From positions 120,346-184,345 of the forward strand of contig NZ_BBYA01000014.1 of assembly GCF_001050275.1 (NCBI RefSeq): a stretch of 64,000 nt of DNA, given 5' to 3'. The notes beneath the pieces are model-generated. The model saw only the letters and a program-made list of their open reading frames with translations, did not search any database and was not told the DNA's origin. This DNA comes from Leptolinea tardivitalis (GTDB lineage Bacteria; Chloroflexota; Anaerolineae; Anaerolineales; Anaerolineaceae). The position numbers and the translations under genes are program-made. Shown here piece after piece: positions 25,277-34,352 of this stretch; the first letter of the stretch is position 1, and each line of letters opens with the position of its first letter.

Positions 25277-27742
25277 TTATTGAGTAGGAATTCCGAGCAT
25301 CGTTGAATACCAGTACCAGATTACATCAGCTGCCGGCTTTCCACGAATTGAAGAAGATTGATCCTGATTATTACCCACAAGAATGTATCTCCGCGTTGAT
25401 ACTCCAGATATCCACTCACGTCGGTTTATCTCAGGAAGTGCTGCATTATAAAGATCCGATTGTTCTTTGAGAGAAATTGTTAACTCAGGTTGTAAAAGTG
25501 CTGGAAAATCAAGCACCGATGGGACCATACAATCATTGAAAAAATTCACACAACCAAGATATCCGGTATCAATTGACGGAAAATCAAGGCCAATCCAAAT
25601 CTTTTTTCCATATTCGTCAAAAATAGGTTTAATGGAATTCTCCAGAATATTTGAGATATTGGCAGAATAGGTGTTTGTATCTCTTGAATCACTTGAAATC
25701 TGACCCAAATTTAATATATATAGGCCATCAGATTTCTCTAAAGGAAAAATCTGTGCAGTTTTAATATCTTTCAGGTTGACTGCAAGTAACATTTCACGAC
25801 TGAAACTTAATCGAATATTGGAAAAAAGATCATTACATTTTTGTTGAATATCAACAGGGAGTTTTCCAATATGACTGCTTGAATCGGTAGAGCCAAAGAA
25901 TACTGGCGATACATCTTCATCACCAAAGATAATGCCATCAACTTGATTTGATTCAGCGAATTCGGCTGCTGAGCGATAGAATTCAAAAATGGAAGAAAAC
26001 CACTGATCCCATCCATTTGGATTTTGAGTTAACATACTCCAAAAATCATCCGGATTGGTAGGGTAATGAGTACACGCACGCAAATATACATGGAATCCCT
26101 TTTCTTTTGCCTTAGCAATCATTAATTCCAAATCATTAAGTGTAGGATTCTGTCCTGGAACAATATCAAGCCATACTGGTTGAGCACTACGAAATGTAAA
26201 AGACATCGGTAAAATCACAGTATTGGCGTTTAGTCCACTAATAGCGTTTAGTGAATTTTCCATATATATTAAATAAGAAGGACGATAAGCGTCTGAATAT
26301 TCCACAATCGTGTTGAAGCCAATTTCGCGTTTTGAAGTCTCTTCTGTTGAAACTATTGTTGGTTCAGTGGATGGCATCCAGGTTGCCCAAACACCAACCG
26401 GAACATCTATAGTTTGACTGGAAGAACCAGCTTGAAATGAAAAAACTTGATCAGACTGACTACCGATTTCTTTTGTTCCGCAAATTTCATTTCTGCAAAA
26501 TCGGTAACTGATAGGTGCTGAAAAATTCAATGGTGAAAATAAAACAAATTTAAAAACACCATTATCAGAAGGCCACATTTCCAATGGATCCATCCATCCA
26601 AAAGCATTTAGTTGAATCTGTATTCGTTCATCTTGAGATGTACTTGCGGGTGGTGTGAACATGAAAGTAATTGGTTGATAGTTAAGAGTATTCCATGATT
26701 CAATGGTATCTTCAATAACCATATCTTCAGTACCTGTAAAAATGGTACGATTTTTCATGGTTCCGTTTCGGGATGTTTCCCGATTCCAGAACGAATCCCC
26801 CAGGGAATAAAGATAATGTATTTCTGTCTCAACGGGGAGTTGCTTAATAATGAGAAATTCAGTTGTTGATTGCCGTGACAATTCAGGAGCGCGGTTCTGA
26901 GACAGACTGGTTCCTCCAAATAATCCAGCAAAACTATCACCGAGTAAATTAAGGTTCCCAAATAATCGAAGTTTGGCACTGGCAGGTGTATTTTCAGGAC
27001 ATTTTACAATAAATGTTACATTTATAAATTTCTTTGGAATTAATTCAATTTCAATTGGCGTAACAAAATTTGGATCAATGACCGCCTGCTGCTGAAAAGG
27101 TTCAAATTTTCCGTCTGGGCTGAAAATGGTTACATTCTGAATGCCTGCAGGAATTCCCTGAAGACGAAATCGACCATCAAAAGAGCTGGTGGTTGAAATT
27201 CCATCTGACGTGATAATGGCATCGGAAACAGATTGCCCGGAACCTTTTAATCGTAATGTTCCTTCAATTTGACCAGTCTCACCGATAGCAACAGATGATC
27301 TAAAGCCTAAAACAGTATCTTCAATTCTGGAATGATCTGTAATGAAAAAAAAACGGGAAGCCAGCTCTTTTCCGTCAGAATTTATTTCAACATTGTTGTT
27401 TTTACCGGTCATCACATACCGGTATTGAAGCATCATCCCCTTTTTTGCCGGATAATCCAATTGATAATGCCTGTCATCAAGCATTTGCATTTCAATATAA
27501 ATAGGGTTCAGTTCATGAGCATTTATTGGATTGACAAACTCAATGGATAGCCGGCTATCCTGTACTATCGGTTCTGGTATTGTTACAACAAAGGAAGCCA
27601 GCACATCGGGATGATAGCTGGCTTTTGATTGTTGATCTGTTTTTTCTTCTATTGAGCTGCAAGCGGAAAAAAGGAAACCTGCGATGATGAGAATCGAGGT
27701 CACTGGCAGCCATTTCTGGATGTGAAACCCTGATACGTGCAT
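25277..27742 (-). CDS. Large secreted lipoprotein with regulatory-like beta domain and TIM-barrel-like C-terminus
   Basis: An 821-aa protein. The N-terminus (KWLPVTSILIIAGFLFSACSS) is a lipoprotein signal with lipobox FSAC, so it is anchored outside the membrane. Residues about 150-220 resemble a carboxypeptidase-regulatory-like beta fold (GQIEGTLRLKGSGQSVSDAII...RLQGIPAG). The centre is beta-rich. The last 300 residues look like a glycosidase-type barrel: AKEKGFHVYLRACTHYP, QVDGIIFGDEDVSPVFF and KIWIGLDFPSID. I cannot assign a glycoside hydrolase family or prove catalysis. It lies 25 bases upstream of pckA and 16 bases downstream of nusB on the same strand. Confidence 0.6.
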   Translation of the reverse strand: MHVSGFHIQKWLPVTSILIIAGFLFSACSSIEEKTDQQSKASYHPDVLASFVVTIPEPIVQDSRLSIEFVNPINAHELNPIYIEMQMLDDRHYQLDYPAKKGMMLQYRYVMTGKNNNVEINSDGKELASRFFFITDHSRIEDTVLGFRSSVAIGETGQIEGTLRLKGSGQSVSDAIITSDGISTTSSFDGRFRLQGIPAGIQNVTIFSPDGKFEPFQQQAVIDPNFVTPIEIELIPKKFINVTFIVKCPENTPASAKLRLFGNLNLLGDSFAGLFGGTSLSQNRAPELSRQSTTEFLIIKQLPVETEIHYLYSLGDSFWNRETSRNGTMKNRTIFTGTEDMVIEDTIESWNTLNYQPITFMFTPPASTSQDERIQIQLNAFGWMDPLEMWPSDNGVFKFVLFSPLNFSAPISYRFCRNEICGTKEIGSQSDQVFSFQAGSSSQTIDVPVGVWATWMPSTEPTIVSTEETSKREIGFNTIVEYSDAYRPSYLIYMENSLNAISGLNANTVILPMSFTFRSAQPVWLDIVPGQNPTLNDLELMIAKAKEKGFHVYLRACTHYPTNPDDFWSMLTQNPNGWDQWFSSIFEFYRSAAEFAESNQVDGIIFGDEDVSPVFFGSTDSSSHIGKLPVDIQQKCNDLFSNIRLSFSREMLLAVNLKDIKTAQIFPLEKSDGLYILNLGQISSDSRDTNTYSANISNILENSIKPIFDEYGKKIWIGLDFPSIDTGYLGCVNFFNDCMVPSVLDFPALLQPELTISLKEQSDLYNAALPEINRREWISGVSTRRYILVGNNQDQSSSIRGKPAADVIWYWYSTMLGIPTQ

Positions 27743-27758
27743 GCGGTGTGATGAGATA

Positions 27759-28208
27759 TTATCCTGATTTTGATTTCACAATCGAAGCAAATGCCTGATG
27801 AATTTCGTTTGACCGATTGGCCAGAGCTCCCAATACACCATTTACGAATCTTGGAGTGGAATCTGATCCAAAATATTTTGCCAGTTCAATCGCTTCGTTA
27901 ATTGCCACTTTCACCGGTGTGCACTGTTGGACAGCAAATTCCCACATAGCAATACGGATAATATTGCGATCAATAACAGCGACCTGGTCCAATGGCCATT
28001 CAGGAGCATGTTGGGCAATATAATCATCCAGCTCTTTTGTTATTGGCAAAACCCCAAAAATGATCTGCCGTGAGAACTCCTGCAGAGAAGGATCCAAAGG
28101 TTCATCTACCAGACGTTCCTCAAAAATGGAACCTGGCAGATGAGATGTCATATCCTGTTCGTAAAGGACTTGCAAGGCTATACAACGGGCCTTGGTGCGT
28201 GATTTCAT
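27759..28208 (-). CDS. nusB: Transcription antitermination factor NusB
   Basis: A 149-aa all-helical protein that, with NusE (S10), binds boxA RNA in rRNA antitermination complexes. Seen are the N-terminal ARCIALQVLYEQDM, the central APEWPLDQVAVIDRNIIRIA and TPVKVAINEAIELAKYFGSDSTPRFVNGVLGAL, which is the diagnostic C-terminal half. The length is normal. It lies 5 bases after the Asp23-family gene, a pairing common in Gram-positive-type genomes. Confidence 0.95.
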   Translation of the reverse strand: MKSRTKARCIALQVLYEQDMTSHLPGSIFEERLVDEPLDPSLQEFSRQIIFGVLPITKELDDYIAQHAPEWPLDQVAVIDRNIIRIAMWEFAVQQCTPVKVAINEAIELAKYFGSDSTPRFVNGVLGALANRSNEIHQAFASIVKSKSG

Positions 28209-28213
28209 AGGTT

Positions 28214-28570
28214 TTACGACTCGCTCACCGGAGAAAAATCTATATCCTCAATATGAATATTGACTTTACCAACTTCCATACCTACCATTTCAGAAAAGGC
28301 TCGAGCAACCTGGGTTTGGATGGTGCGGCTGACATCACGTACATTGACATCTCTATTCAGAATCACATGAATATCAGCATAAACCGTATCATTTTCTACC
28401 CGGATTTCTACACCTTCATTTACTCCGTGGTGAAAAATTTTGTTGATATCGGTAGGTGCCAGAGCCAACCTACGGACGCCAGGCACACTCAAAGCGGTTA
28501 ATCGAGCTATGGAAACGAGAACTTCTGGAGCTATTGTCGTTTTACCGGGTGGTCGTATTCCCTGTTTCAT
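28214..28570 (-). CDS. Asp23/Gls24 family envelope-stress protein
   Basis: A 118-aa member of the Asp23/Gls24 (DUF322) family: ISPEVL-like APEVLVSIARLTALSVPGV near the N-terminus, followed by a strand pattern VYADIHVILNRDVNVRDVSRTIQ and VGKVNIHIEDIDF. Family proteins sit near the membrane and affect cell-envelope stress tolerance, with no known enzymatic activity. It lies directly upstream of nusB, an arrangement seen widely in Firmicutes and Chloroflexota. The start ATG is at 28570. Confidence 0.85.
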   Translation of the reverse strand: MKQGIRPPGKTTIAPEVLVSIARLTALSVPGVRRLALAPTDINKIFHHGVNEGVEIRVENDTVYADIHVILNRDVNVRDVSRTIQTQVARAFSEMVGMEVGKVNIHIEDIDFSPVSES

Positions 28571-28641
28571 GAATTCTCCTAATCAGGATGATATACAAAT
28601 TATAACCCCGAAAAATCAGAGGGTTTTCCAAAATCAGCTTA

Positions 28642-29403
28642 TCATTCAATAATTTGTTTAATAAAATCAATAGTTTTCTTTTCAACCCATTCATGTTGTC
28701 GATCAAGCAACACACAATGACCACATTCATCCAATTCTTCCAGATGTTTTTCAATTGATGATATTGATTTGTAGATAATTGAACTACTCTTAGGATCAAT
28801 TGTTTCATCTTGCTTCCCCTGGAAGAGCAGGGTGGGTTGTCTTACGTCTATTAACATGGGTTTGATGAGAGTCTGAAGTTTACCTAATTCAACTACAGCT
28901 TTCAATGGATTTACTCGATATCCCTGCCAGGGAAGGAAGCCATTTTTCGTGGCGACTAGATTCTTTTTCTTAGTACTGTAGATGAATTTGTGAAAAAAAC
29001 GTGCTACAGGCATATCCGGAATAACAAGAGCGGGAGCATACAATAAAACAGCAGCAATTTGAGAATATTTTGCCGCAAGATAAAGGGCTATCAATCCACC
29101 CATTGACTCACCGCCAACAACAATCTCTGTGAAATTTTTCTTTAATAAGTCAAATTCCGTTTCTGCACAATCTACCCATTCATTATATTTTGTTCTTGAC
29201 AAGTCTTTTGGACATGTTCCATGACCTGGAAGTAACGGTGCACGTACTGTCCATCCTAGTTGTTGATTTATACATTTTCCAAGATTCCTAACTTCTAGAG
29301 TGGTGGCCGTGAAACCATGAAATAATAAAACCCCAACCGATTCTCCAGAAAGAGTGAAATCATTACCATCAAATTCATTATTAAATAGTTCAGACGATGT
29401 CAT
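28642..29403 (-). CDS. Alpha/beta hydrolase, carboxylesterase/monoacylglycerol lipase-like
   Basis: A 253-aa cytoplasmic serine hydrolase. The oxyanion HGF motif is in VLLFHGFTATTLEV, the nucleophile elbow is GGESMGG (Ser near residue 97), an Asp lies in LLFQGKQDETIDP, and the His lies in ELDECGHCVLLD. Size and motifs resemble Est30-type thermophilic carboxylesterases. The substrate is not assignable. Its start overlaps the end of larA by 14 bases, so the two are probably co-transcribed. Confidence 0.85.
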   Translation of the reverse strand: MTSSELFNNEFDGNDFTLSGESVGVLLFHGFTATTLEVRNLGKCINQQLGWTVRAPLLPGHGTCPKDLSRTKYNEWVDCAETEFDLLKKNFTEIVVGGESMGGLIALYLAAKYSQIAAVLLYAPALVIPDMPVARFFHKFIYSTKKKNLVATKNGFLPWQGYRVNPLKAVVELGKLQTLIKPMLIDVRQPTLLFQGKQDETIDPKSSSIIYKSISSIEKHLEELDECGHCVLLDRQHEWVEKKTIDFIKQIIE

Positions 29404-30667
29404 TTATTTCCAGAGACGGGATTGTATTTGTAGCTTTTGGCATAATGGCGATTTTTGCATTTTTCGGCAAATTTGTGCATGCAATTTTACAGGCATCTTC
29501 AAGAGAAGCAGAAGGCTCCAATAACAGGCGAGACAATCTATCAGCATCTAAAGACGAAACAACTATGATGCGTATCCGTCGCTGCTCGCGTGCAAACTGT
29601 AGTGCTTTGTGCGGCCCAACCTTGAACCCCTCCTGTTGAAGTTTAGAAAAAACAGCGTCTATTGATTTGATACCCTCCATGAATGCTTCATAGCTATTGC
29701 TGCCAACACCTTCCTTACATTCAGCCACAAGAATGACACAACCGCCATCCCTGGTAATACTGGCCGCATGGGAAAGAGCTTTTTGTGACTGGTACAAGTT
29801 GATGTCCTTCGGGTATCCACCTGGCGAAGCTATGACAAGATCATAATTAGAATGAGTGACATTGGTTTGACAAATTTTTCGGGAAAGTGGTATTCCAACT
29901 GACATTACTTCTCGAATCGACCCAAATACGGCATGCATGATCTGACGTGAAGAATTCATGACCACATTCAACGCAGCATCAACTTTAATCAGGTCACCAA
30001 TTTCTTCAACATCTTGACGGGTAGGGTTTTTACCATAAACTCCAAAGGTGGATTCAGGCTCTACAAGCATGGCATGGTTCTTATTGATAGTTTGCCGGCC
30101 TGTCAGCCCGATGGACGCGGTTTTTGCACCTCCAGAGTAACCCATAAAGTGGTGCGGCTCTATATTACCAATAAGAAATTTGTAATCTGATTTATAAAAT
30201 GAAGAGTTGATATAGACAGGAGTCTTTCGTTTTGTCTCACCAAGATATGTAAGGTTTTGTTCATTATCACAATCATGTGAAACAATCTTGTAGTTCTTTT
30301 CGATATTTTCAGGGAGAAGCAACCCGAATTCTTCCTTTTTCATCGGAGTATGAGTTCCTGTAGCGATGAAGAAAGTAATTTGATCAGGAGTAAAACCAAT
30401 CTGATCTAATTTTCCCAATAGGGCAGGTACCAGTATTGAGTTTGGCACCGGCCGGGTTTTGTCATTTATGGCGATGGCTACAGAACCTGCAGGTGATACG
30501 TTTTTCCAGGAAAACGTGCCAATAGGATGAGTAATGGCATCTTGAACAAGTAATTCTTCATCACAAACAATAGATGAAATTGGAGGAAGCAAGGTATCTA
30601 CCGCAATTGAATCAGGTAAAGAACCCGATATTACTGAATTTCCATACGGTAAAGAGAAACAAGGCAT
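29390..30667 (-). CDS. larA: LarA-family nickel-pincer racemase
   Basis: A 425-aa member of the lactate racemase family, which uses the nickel-pincer nucleotide (NPN) cofactor to racemise or epimerise 2-hydroxyacids. The catalytic His region (TGTHTPMKKEEFG), the GNIEPHHFMGYSGGAKTAS motif holding the second His and the cofactor-attaching Lys, and GRQTINKNHAM are visible. LarA homologues act on varied substrates, so D/L-lactate is only one option. The cofactor genes larB, larC and larE are absent from this window. It abuts the MBL-fold gene upstream. Confidence 0.85.
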   Translation of the reverse strand: MPCFSLPYGNSVISGSLPDSIAVDTLLPPISSIVCDEELLVQDAITHPIGTFSWKNVSPAGSVAIAINDKTRPVPNSILVPALLGKLDQIGFTPDQITFFIATGTHTPMKKEEFGLLLPENIEKNYKIVSHDCDNEQNLTYLGETKRKTPVYINSSFYKSDYKFLIGNIEPHHFMGYSGGAKTASIGLTGRQTINKNHAMLVEPESTFGVYGKNPTRQDVEEIGDLIKVDAALNVVMNSSRQIMHAVFGSIREVMSVGIPLSRKICQTNVTHSNYDLVIASPGGYPKDINLYQSQKALSHAASITRDGGCVILVAECKEGVGSNSYEAFMEGIKSIDAVFSKLQQEGFKVGPHKALQFAREQRRIRIIVVSSLDADRLSRLLLEPSASLEDACKIACTNLPKNAKIAIMPKATNTIPSLEINDIV

Positions 30668-30668
30668 T

Positions 30669-31316
30669 TTATTTCCTTAAATCAAGATAAGTATGCCCGC
30701 AGGCTATTACCTTTGGATTGAACTGCATAAGTTTAGTGAAAGACACGCACGCCAATTCTATATCACCTGTTGTGCCATCCGTTGTGGGAACAGGTACTCC
30801 CTTTTTTGTATTTATAGCATCTCCGGCTATCAATATGTTTTCTTTAGGAAGATAGAAGGAGATATGACCCGGGGTATGACCGGGAGAGGAAATTACCTGT
30901 ATGCCGCTAAGGATAGGTAACAATTCGCCATTAATAAGAATTCTATCCACTTCAACAGGTGGAGAAGTCAAGAAAGACATAAGCAAAGGAAAAAAGATTA
31001 CACCTATTCCTTTTGGCTTGATCTCACGGCTGCTAGAGCCATTTTTCATGGCATCAGCTTCTATTTGAGAAGTCCAAATTTGAGCACCAGTTTTATTTTT
31101 CAAGAAGGCAGCTGAACCATAATGATCAGAATCTGAATGGGTGATCAGAATTCGCTTCAGATTTTCAGATGAAAATCCAATTTTCGATATATATAATAGA
31201 ATATTATTTCCATTATTATGCATACCCGTATCAATCAAAGTCAGTTCATGCCCATCAATTATTAGATACTGGTTTACAAAAGAACCGATTTTATGAAGAA
31301 ATGGAGTAATTTGCAT
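30669..31316 (-). CDS. MBL-fold metallo-hydrolase
   Basis: A 215-aa zinc hydrolase of the glyoxalase II/lactonase-like group. The metal motif reads THSDSDHYGSA, so the second His of HxHxDH is an Asp, a variant seen in some subfamilies. The other ligands are visible in SSPGHTPGHISFY, LIAGDAI and ACGHTYLD. It is cytoplasmic with no signal peptide. The stop lies one base before the larA start, so it probably leads a MBL-larA-hydrolase operon. The substrate is unknown. Confidence 0.85.
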   Translation of the reverse strand: MQITPFLHKIGSFVNQYLIIDGHELTLIDTGMHNNGNNILLYISKIGFSSENLKRILITHSDSDHYGSAAFLKNKTGAQIWTSQIEADAMKNGSSSREIKPKGIGVIFFPLLMSFLTSPPVEVDRILINGELLPILSGIQVISSPGHTPGHISFYLPKENILIAGDAINTKKGVPVPTTDGTTGDIELACVSFTKLMQFNPKVIACGHTYLDLRK

Positions 31317-31785
31317 TTCTACCTCAATATCAAATTTCGGGTATTTTCAAGCGACGATACTATAACAATATTATGGTAATTTGGAGCAGGGTTTTTAGTA
31401 CATTTGGCAAATCTTCAAAAAATGATTTTCTGTATCTTTATTTTCCCTCAAAATAGGTATAAAACTTTGGAACAATATATTATATAGGGTTTGGTAACAT
31501 TTTTTCTTTTATTACTCTAGGAAGATAAATATAAATGAAATAATTTGAGAATTTTGGTTTAAATATTGCAGTGGGGTGAAATGAAAAAAAGTCAGCAGGT
31601 GATGTGCCATTTTGAAACAAACGCAGTCTTTTATGATTTATTCAGGCTTATCGATTGCATTCATATTATCCATAATTCTTGCGAAGCAGGTGAGGCATTT
31701 TATGGATGATGGGTTAAAATTAGCTTTATGGTTTCGATAAGTTACATTATCGCAAGCATAGTATAATGTGAAAAAGGGTTTTCCT
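31317..31785. other. AT-rich intergenic stretch upstream of the recombinase
   Basis: About 470 bases, markedly more AT-rich than the flanking genes, between the divergent MBL-fold gene and the recombinase. No tRNA, rRNA or family-level coding signal is visible. A 42-codon frame starts at ATG 31581 (MKKSQQVMCHFETNAV...) and ends at 31709, but it has no well-spaced ribosome-binding site and no recognisable relatives, so I do not call it a gene. The right end holds a TATAAT promoter element (31762-31767). It could contain a recombination site or a small RNA, but nothing in the sequence proves this. Confidence 0.5.
31762..31767 (+). promoter_or_regulatory. Consensus -10 box for the recombinase gene
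   Basis: An exact TATAAT in AGTATAATG, with only a weak -35 candidate (GTTACA at 31741-31746, 15-base spacing). It overlaps the GTG at 31768 that could open the recombinase frame. Transcription would begin near 31773, downstream of that GTG, so the ATG at 31786 is the more likely translation start. Confidence 0.5.
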
Positions 31786-32787
31786 ATGACCGTTTCCATG
31801 ACAATAAACGAGGCTGTAGAACGCTTTCTGACAACCATTTCTCAGGCACGCAGTGAAAATACGGCATTGACGTACGGAAATGCCATGGCGCTTTTTCTTG
31901 AAGTTCTGGAAAAGAACCATCTCAACCCTTCTGAGAACCTCACAGAAAGCCTTACAGAAGAATCTGTAGCCTGGATGATCAGCCGTCTGAAAGATCATGC
32001 GCCATCCACTGAACGTTTGTACCTTACTGCAACGACCCGATTTTTTGAATTTCTCGCATCAGAAAATCTTGCCGTTATAAATTTGCCCCGAATTCAAATG
32101 CTTATTCATCAACGCGCCAGACGGCCCGGTCAGAGACTGCCGATGTTTCCACGTGATAATATTGAAATCATTGTAGAACACATGCTCTCTAAAAGCTATG
32201 CGCAAACCGATGATCCTGAAGAGAAACTTCGGAATCTTCGAGATCGGGCATTCCTTGTCACTCTGGCTGATACTGGACTCCGTGTTCATGAAGCTTGTGG
32301 TCTCCGCCGTGGCGATATCGATTGGAATGAAGGGAAAGCACTGGTAATTGGCAAAGGAAATCGTCAGGCTGTTGTGAGGTTCAGTACCCGATCACTTGTA
32401 ACCATTAAAGATTACCTGGCTGCCCGTGCCATTCTGGATGGTTCTGCAGGGAAACCATTGGCTTCCCTGCCCCTGTTTGCCCGTCATGATAAAGGCGCCG
32501 GGAAAAAGGTAAAACCAATTACTACAACCACAGGCCGTGAGATCGTAGCCGATTGGGTAAAAACCATCCTCGGACAAGATGCAATCGGAACGATTACCCC
32601 TCATTCATTCCGCCATTATTTTGTCACTAGAGTGTTGCATAGTTCAGGAAATTTAAAACTTGCTCAAGAGTTAGCACGTCATAAGAGCATCGCTGTAACC
32701 CAGAGATATGCCCATCTCAATGATGATGAATTGGATCGAGGATATTTCGATATTTTTGAAGATTCAAAGAATACTAAAATAGAATAA
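31786..32787 (+). CDS. Tyrosine recombinase (XerC/XerD-like integrase)
   Basis: A 333-aa site-specific recombinase. The N-terminal SAM-like core-binding domain (about residues 5-95) precedes a catalytic domain with all active residues: Arg in DTGLRVHEACGLRRGDID, Lys in IGKGNRQAVVRF, HxxR in TPHSFRHYFVT, the second His in LARHKSIAV and the nucleophile Tyr in TQRYAHL. Length is somewhat above XerC/XerD. ATG 31786 is preferred over GTG 31768 because the -10 box overlaps the latter. It could be a chromosome-dimer resolvase or an orphan integrase. No att repeats or tRNA were found beside it, so mobility is not shown. Confidence 0.87.
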   Translation: MTVSMTINEAVERFLTTISQARSENTALTYGNAMALFLEVLEKNHLNPSENLTESLTEESVAWMISRLKDHAPSTERLYLTATTRFFEFLASENLAVINLPRIQMLIHQRARRPGQRLPMFPRDNIEIIVEHMLSKSYAQTDDPEEKLRNLRDRAFLVTLADTGLRVHEACGLRRGDIDWNEGKALVIGKGNRQAVVRFSTRSLVTIKDYLAARAILDGSAGKPLASLPLFARHDKGAGKKVKPITTTTGREIVADWVKTILGQDAIGTITPHSFRHYFVTRVLHSSGNLKLAQELARHKSIAVTQRYAHLNDDELDRGYFDIFEDSKNTKIE

Positions 32788-32843
32788 ATATTGAATATGT
32801 CAATATAGCTGGTTTGTGCTATACGCATTATTTGAAAATAATC

Positions 32844-34352
32844 TTACTTATTAATATTATTAAACCGATTTGAACTATATAGTTGATTCAATAACGAGTC
32901 TACATTTTTCTGTTCTGAATAATGGAACATATCGATGAGGTTTATTTTTGGTGCCTCATGGTTTTGTATTACTTGATTACTCCCCTTTTCCGCAGACTCT
33001 TTTTCTACTTTTTTCTTCTCTATTTGGCTCCACTTTGAATTTGTATATGAATTTAGTAAAAGGTTGGCATTTTCTTGAGATGGGAGAATGGTTATATCTG
33101 TTAAAGCTTCTGCCTGAATTTGAGGACGTCGCTTCCGTACAGAAATCAGGCCATTGATGCTAACCCACCTGCCTATCCATGAATCAACGGAAATATCCAT
33201 TCGATTGATGTCATCCAATACTGAACCCCACAGAACAACAGTAAAACAATCTTCCTGCCAGTCACCAAAATTCAAGAAGATATGATCTTCACCATTAATG
33301 GTATGGCCGTGAAAAATCTCAATAATCCTTCCTACAACAGTAACAATCTCCCCCTCTTTCTTATAGATTTCATCTAAGGATTCGGCAAAAATAACCGGTA
33401 TTTCTACCTTCTGTTTTTTTCTGGAATCGAATAATGAACTAATTTTTACAGGTTTTACTGAGGTGCCTTCTATTAATTCTTCCAAAGAAGGAACGCTTTC
33501 AATCGAAGATGTGCAAATTTGCCTGAATTGGGAGATATATCGAGAAACCCCAGGGTTATTTTCAAGTGCAAGAAGTAATCTGGATTTTCCAGGATCAAGA
33601 AAATCCGATTTTTGGAATAACAATCCTTCTCCACCAGATTGGAAGCGATTCCAGAGTGCTGGATCCGATGCAAGTGCCATTATGGCCAGGTAAATCACGA
33701 TCGATGAGAAACGATCCATCCGGCAATTAAAAAAGCTATTGGAACGTTCCGGATGCTGAAAGTGTGTATTCCCTAATTCGCTGCTTTTTCTCCCTGTCAA
33801 GGCAGGTACAAACATTCCATCATAATCTATGAGGACAATTTCATCTGATTTGACCAGAATATTCCGATGTGATAGATCTCCATGCGCAAGTTCTTTTTCC
33901 TCCATCAATCTACACACCTGACGAAACTTTTGTCCTATGGTTATCAGATCTTTCTGACTTTCAAGATGATGAAAAATATACGATTCAAGAGATTCCCCCT
34001 CCACCCATTCCAAAACAGAAATGGGAAATTGTTTTCCATGAACTGTTATCCCATGCTGTATGTATCGCGTTGGAACAAAAAATGGTAATTGGTACTTTTC
34101 AATTGCCTGACAGATTTGTGCATAACGGATTGCTCTATCCCGAACACCACGATGAAAACATCTTGCTGCCCAGGTCATTTCATTTATGTCAACTTTATAT
34201 GTTAGGGCAAATCCGCCTGAACGTACCCGTGGGAAGCCCCACAGGTCGCTTTCCACTGATCCAAGTTTTAAAAAATTGGAGGAAAAAGCCATTTCTGGGT
34301 GCTGTAATGCCGATTGGTAATCGGCAAAAGATGGATATTTTTGAGTGCTCAA
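32844..34352 (-). CDS. TerY-P/YegI-like protein kinase with C-terminal OB-fold-like domain
   Basis: A 502-aa protein. Residues about 35-250 are a divergent Ser/Thr kinase: a glycine-loop-like RVRSGGFALTYKV, catalytic loop HGDLSHRN (Asp159, Asn164) and metal motif IDYDG (176/178). The usual VAIK lysine position reads WAARCF, so an Arg (64) replaces Lys. Residues about 320-440 look like an OB fold (VTVVGRIIEIFHG, WIGRWVSINGLIS), suggesting nucleic-acid or nucleotide binding. A charged tail follows. It overlaps the PP2C gene by ATGA, and with the VWA gene forms the kinase/phosphatase/VWA triad known from TerY-P and E. coli YegI-YegK-YegL. Activity despite the Lys change is unproven. Confidence 0.75.
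   Translation of the reverse strand: MSTQKYPSFADYQSALQHPEMAFSSNFLKLGSVESDLWGFPRVRSGGFALTYKVDINEMTWAARCFHRGVRDRAIRYAQICQAIEKYQLPFFVPTRYIQHGITVHGKQFPISVLEWVEGESLESYIFHHLESQKDLITIGQKFRQVCRLMEEKELAHGDLSHRNILVKSDEIVLIDYDGMFVPALTGRKSSELGNTHFQHPERSNSFFNCRMDRFSSIVIYLAIMALASDPALWNRFQSGGEGLLFQKSDFLDPGKSRLLLALENNPGVSRYISQFRQICTSSIESVPSLEELIEGTSVKPVKISSLFDSRKKQKVEIPVIFAESLDEIYKKEGEIVTVVGRIIEIFHGHTINGEDHIFLNFGDWQEDCFTVVLWGSVLDDINRMDISVDSWIGRWVSINGLISVRKRRPQIQAEALTDITILPSQENANLLLNSYTNSKWSQIEKKKVEKESAEKGSNQVIQNHEAPKINLIDMFHYSEQKNVDSLLNQLYSSNRFNNINK

Noticed and set aside
31581..31709. 42-codon frame in the AT-rich gap
   Set aside because: No properly spaced ribosome-binding site, no recognisable relatives and low-complexity context.
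31638..31998. Minus-strand frames near the recombinase
   Set aside because: Antisense to the recombinase N-terminus and its promoter region, with no motifs.
32788..32843. Terminator between the recombinase and kinase genes
   Set aside because: The ATATTGA/TCAATAT and ATTATTT/AAATAAT repeats are AT-only and lack a T-tract, so they are too weak to call.
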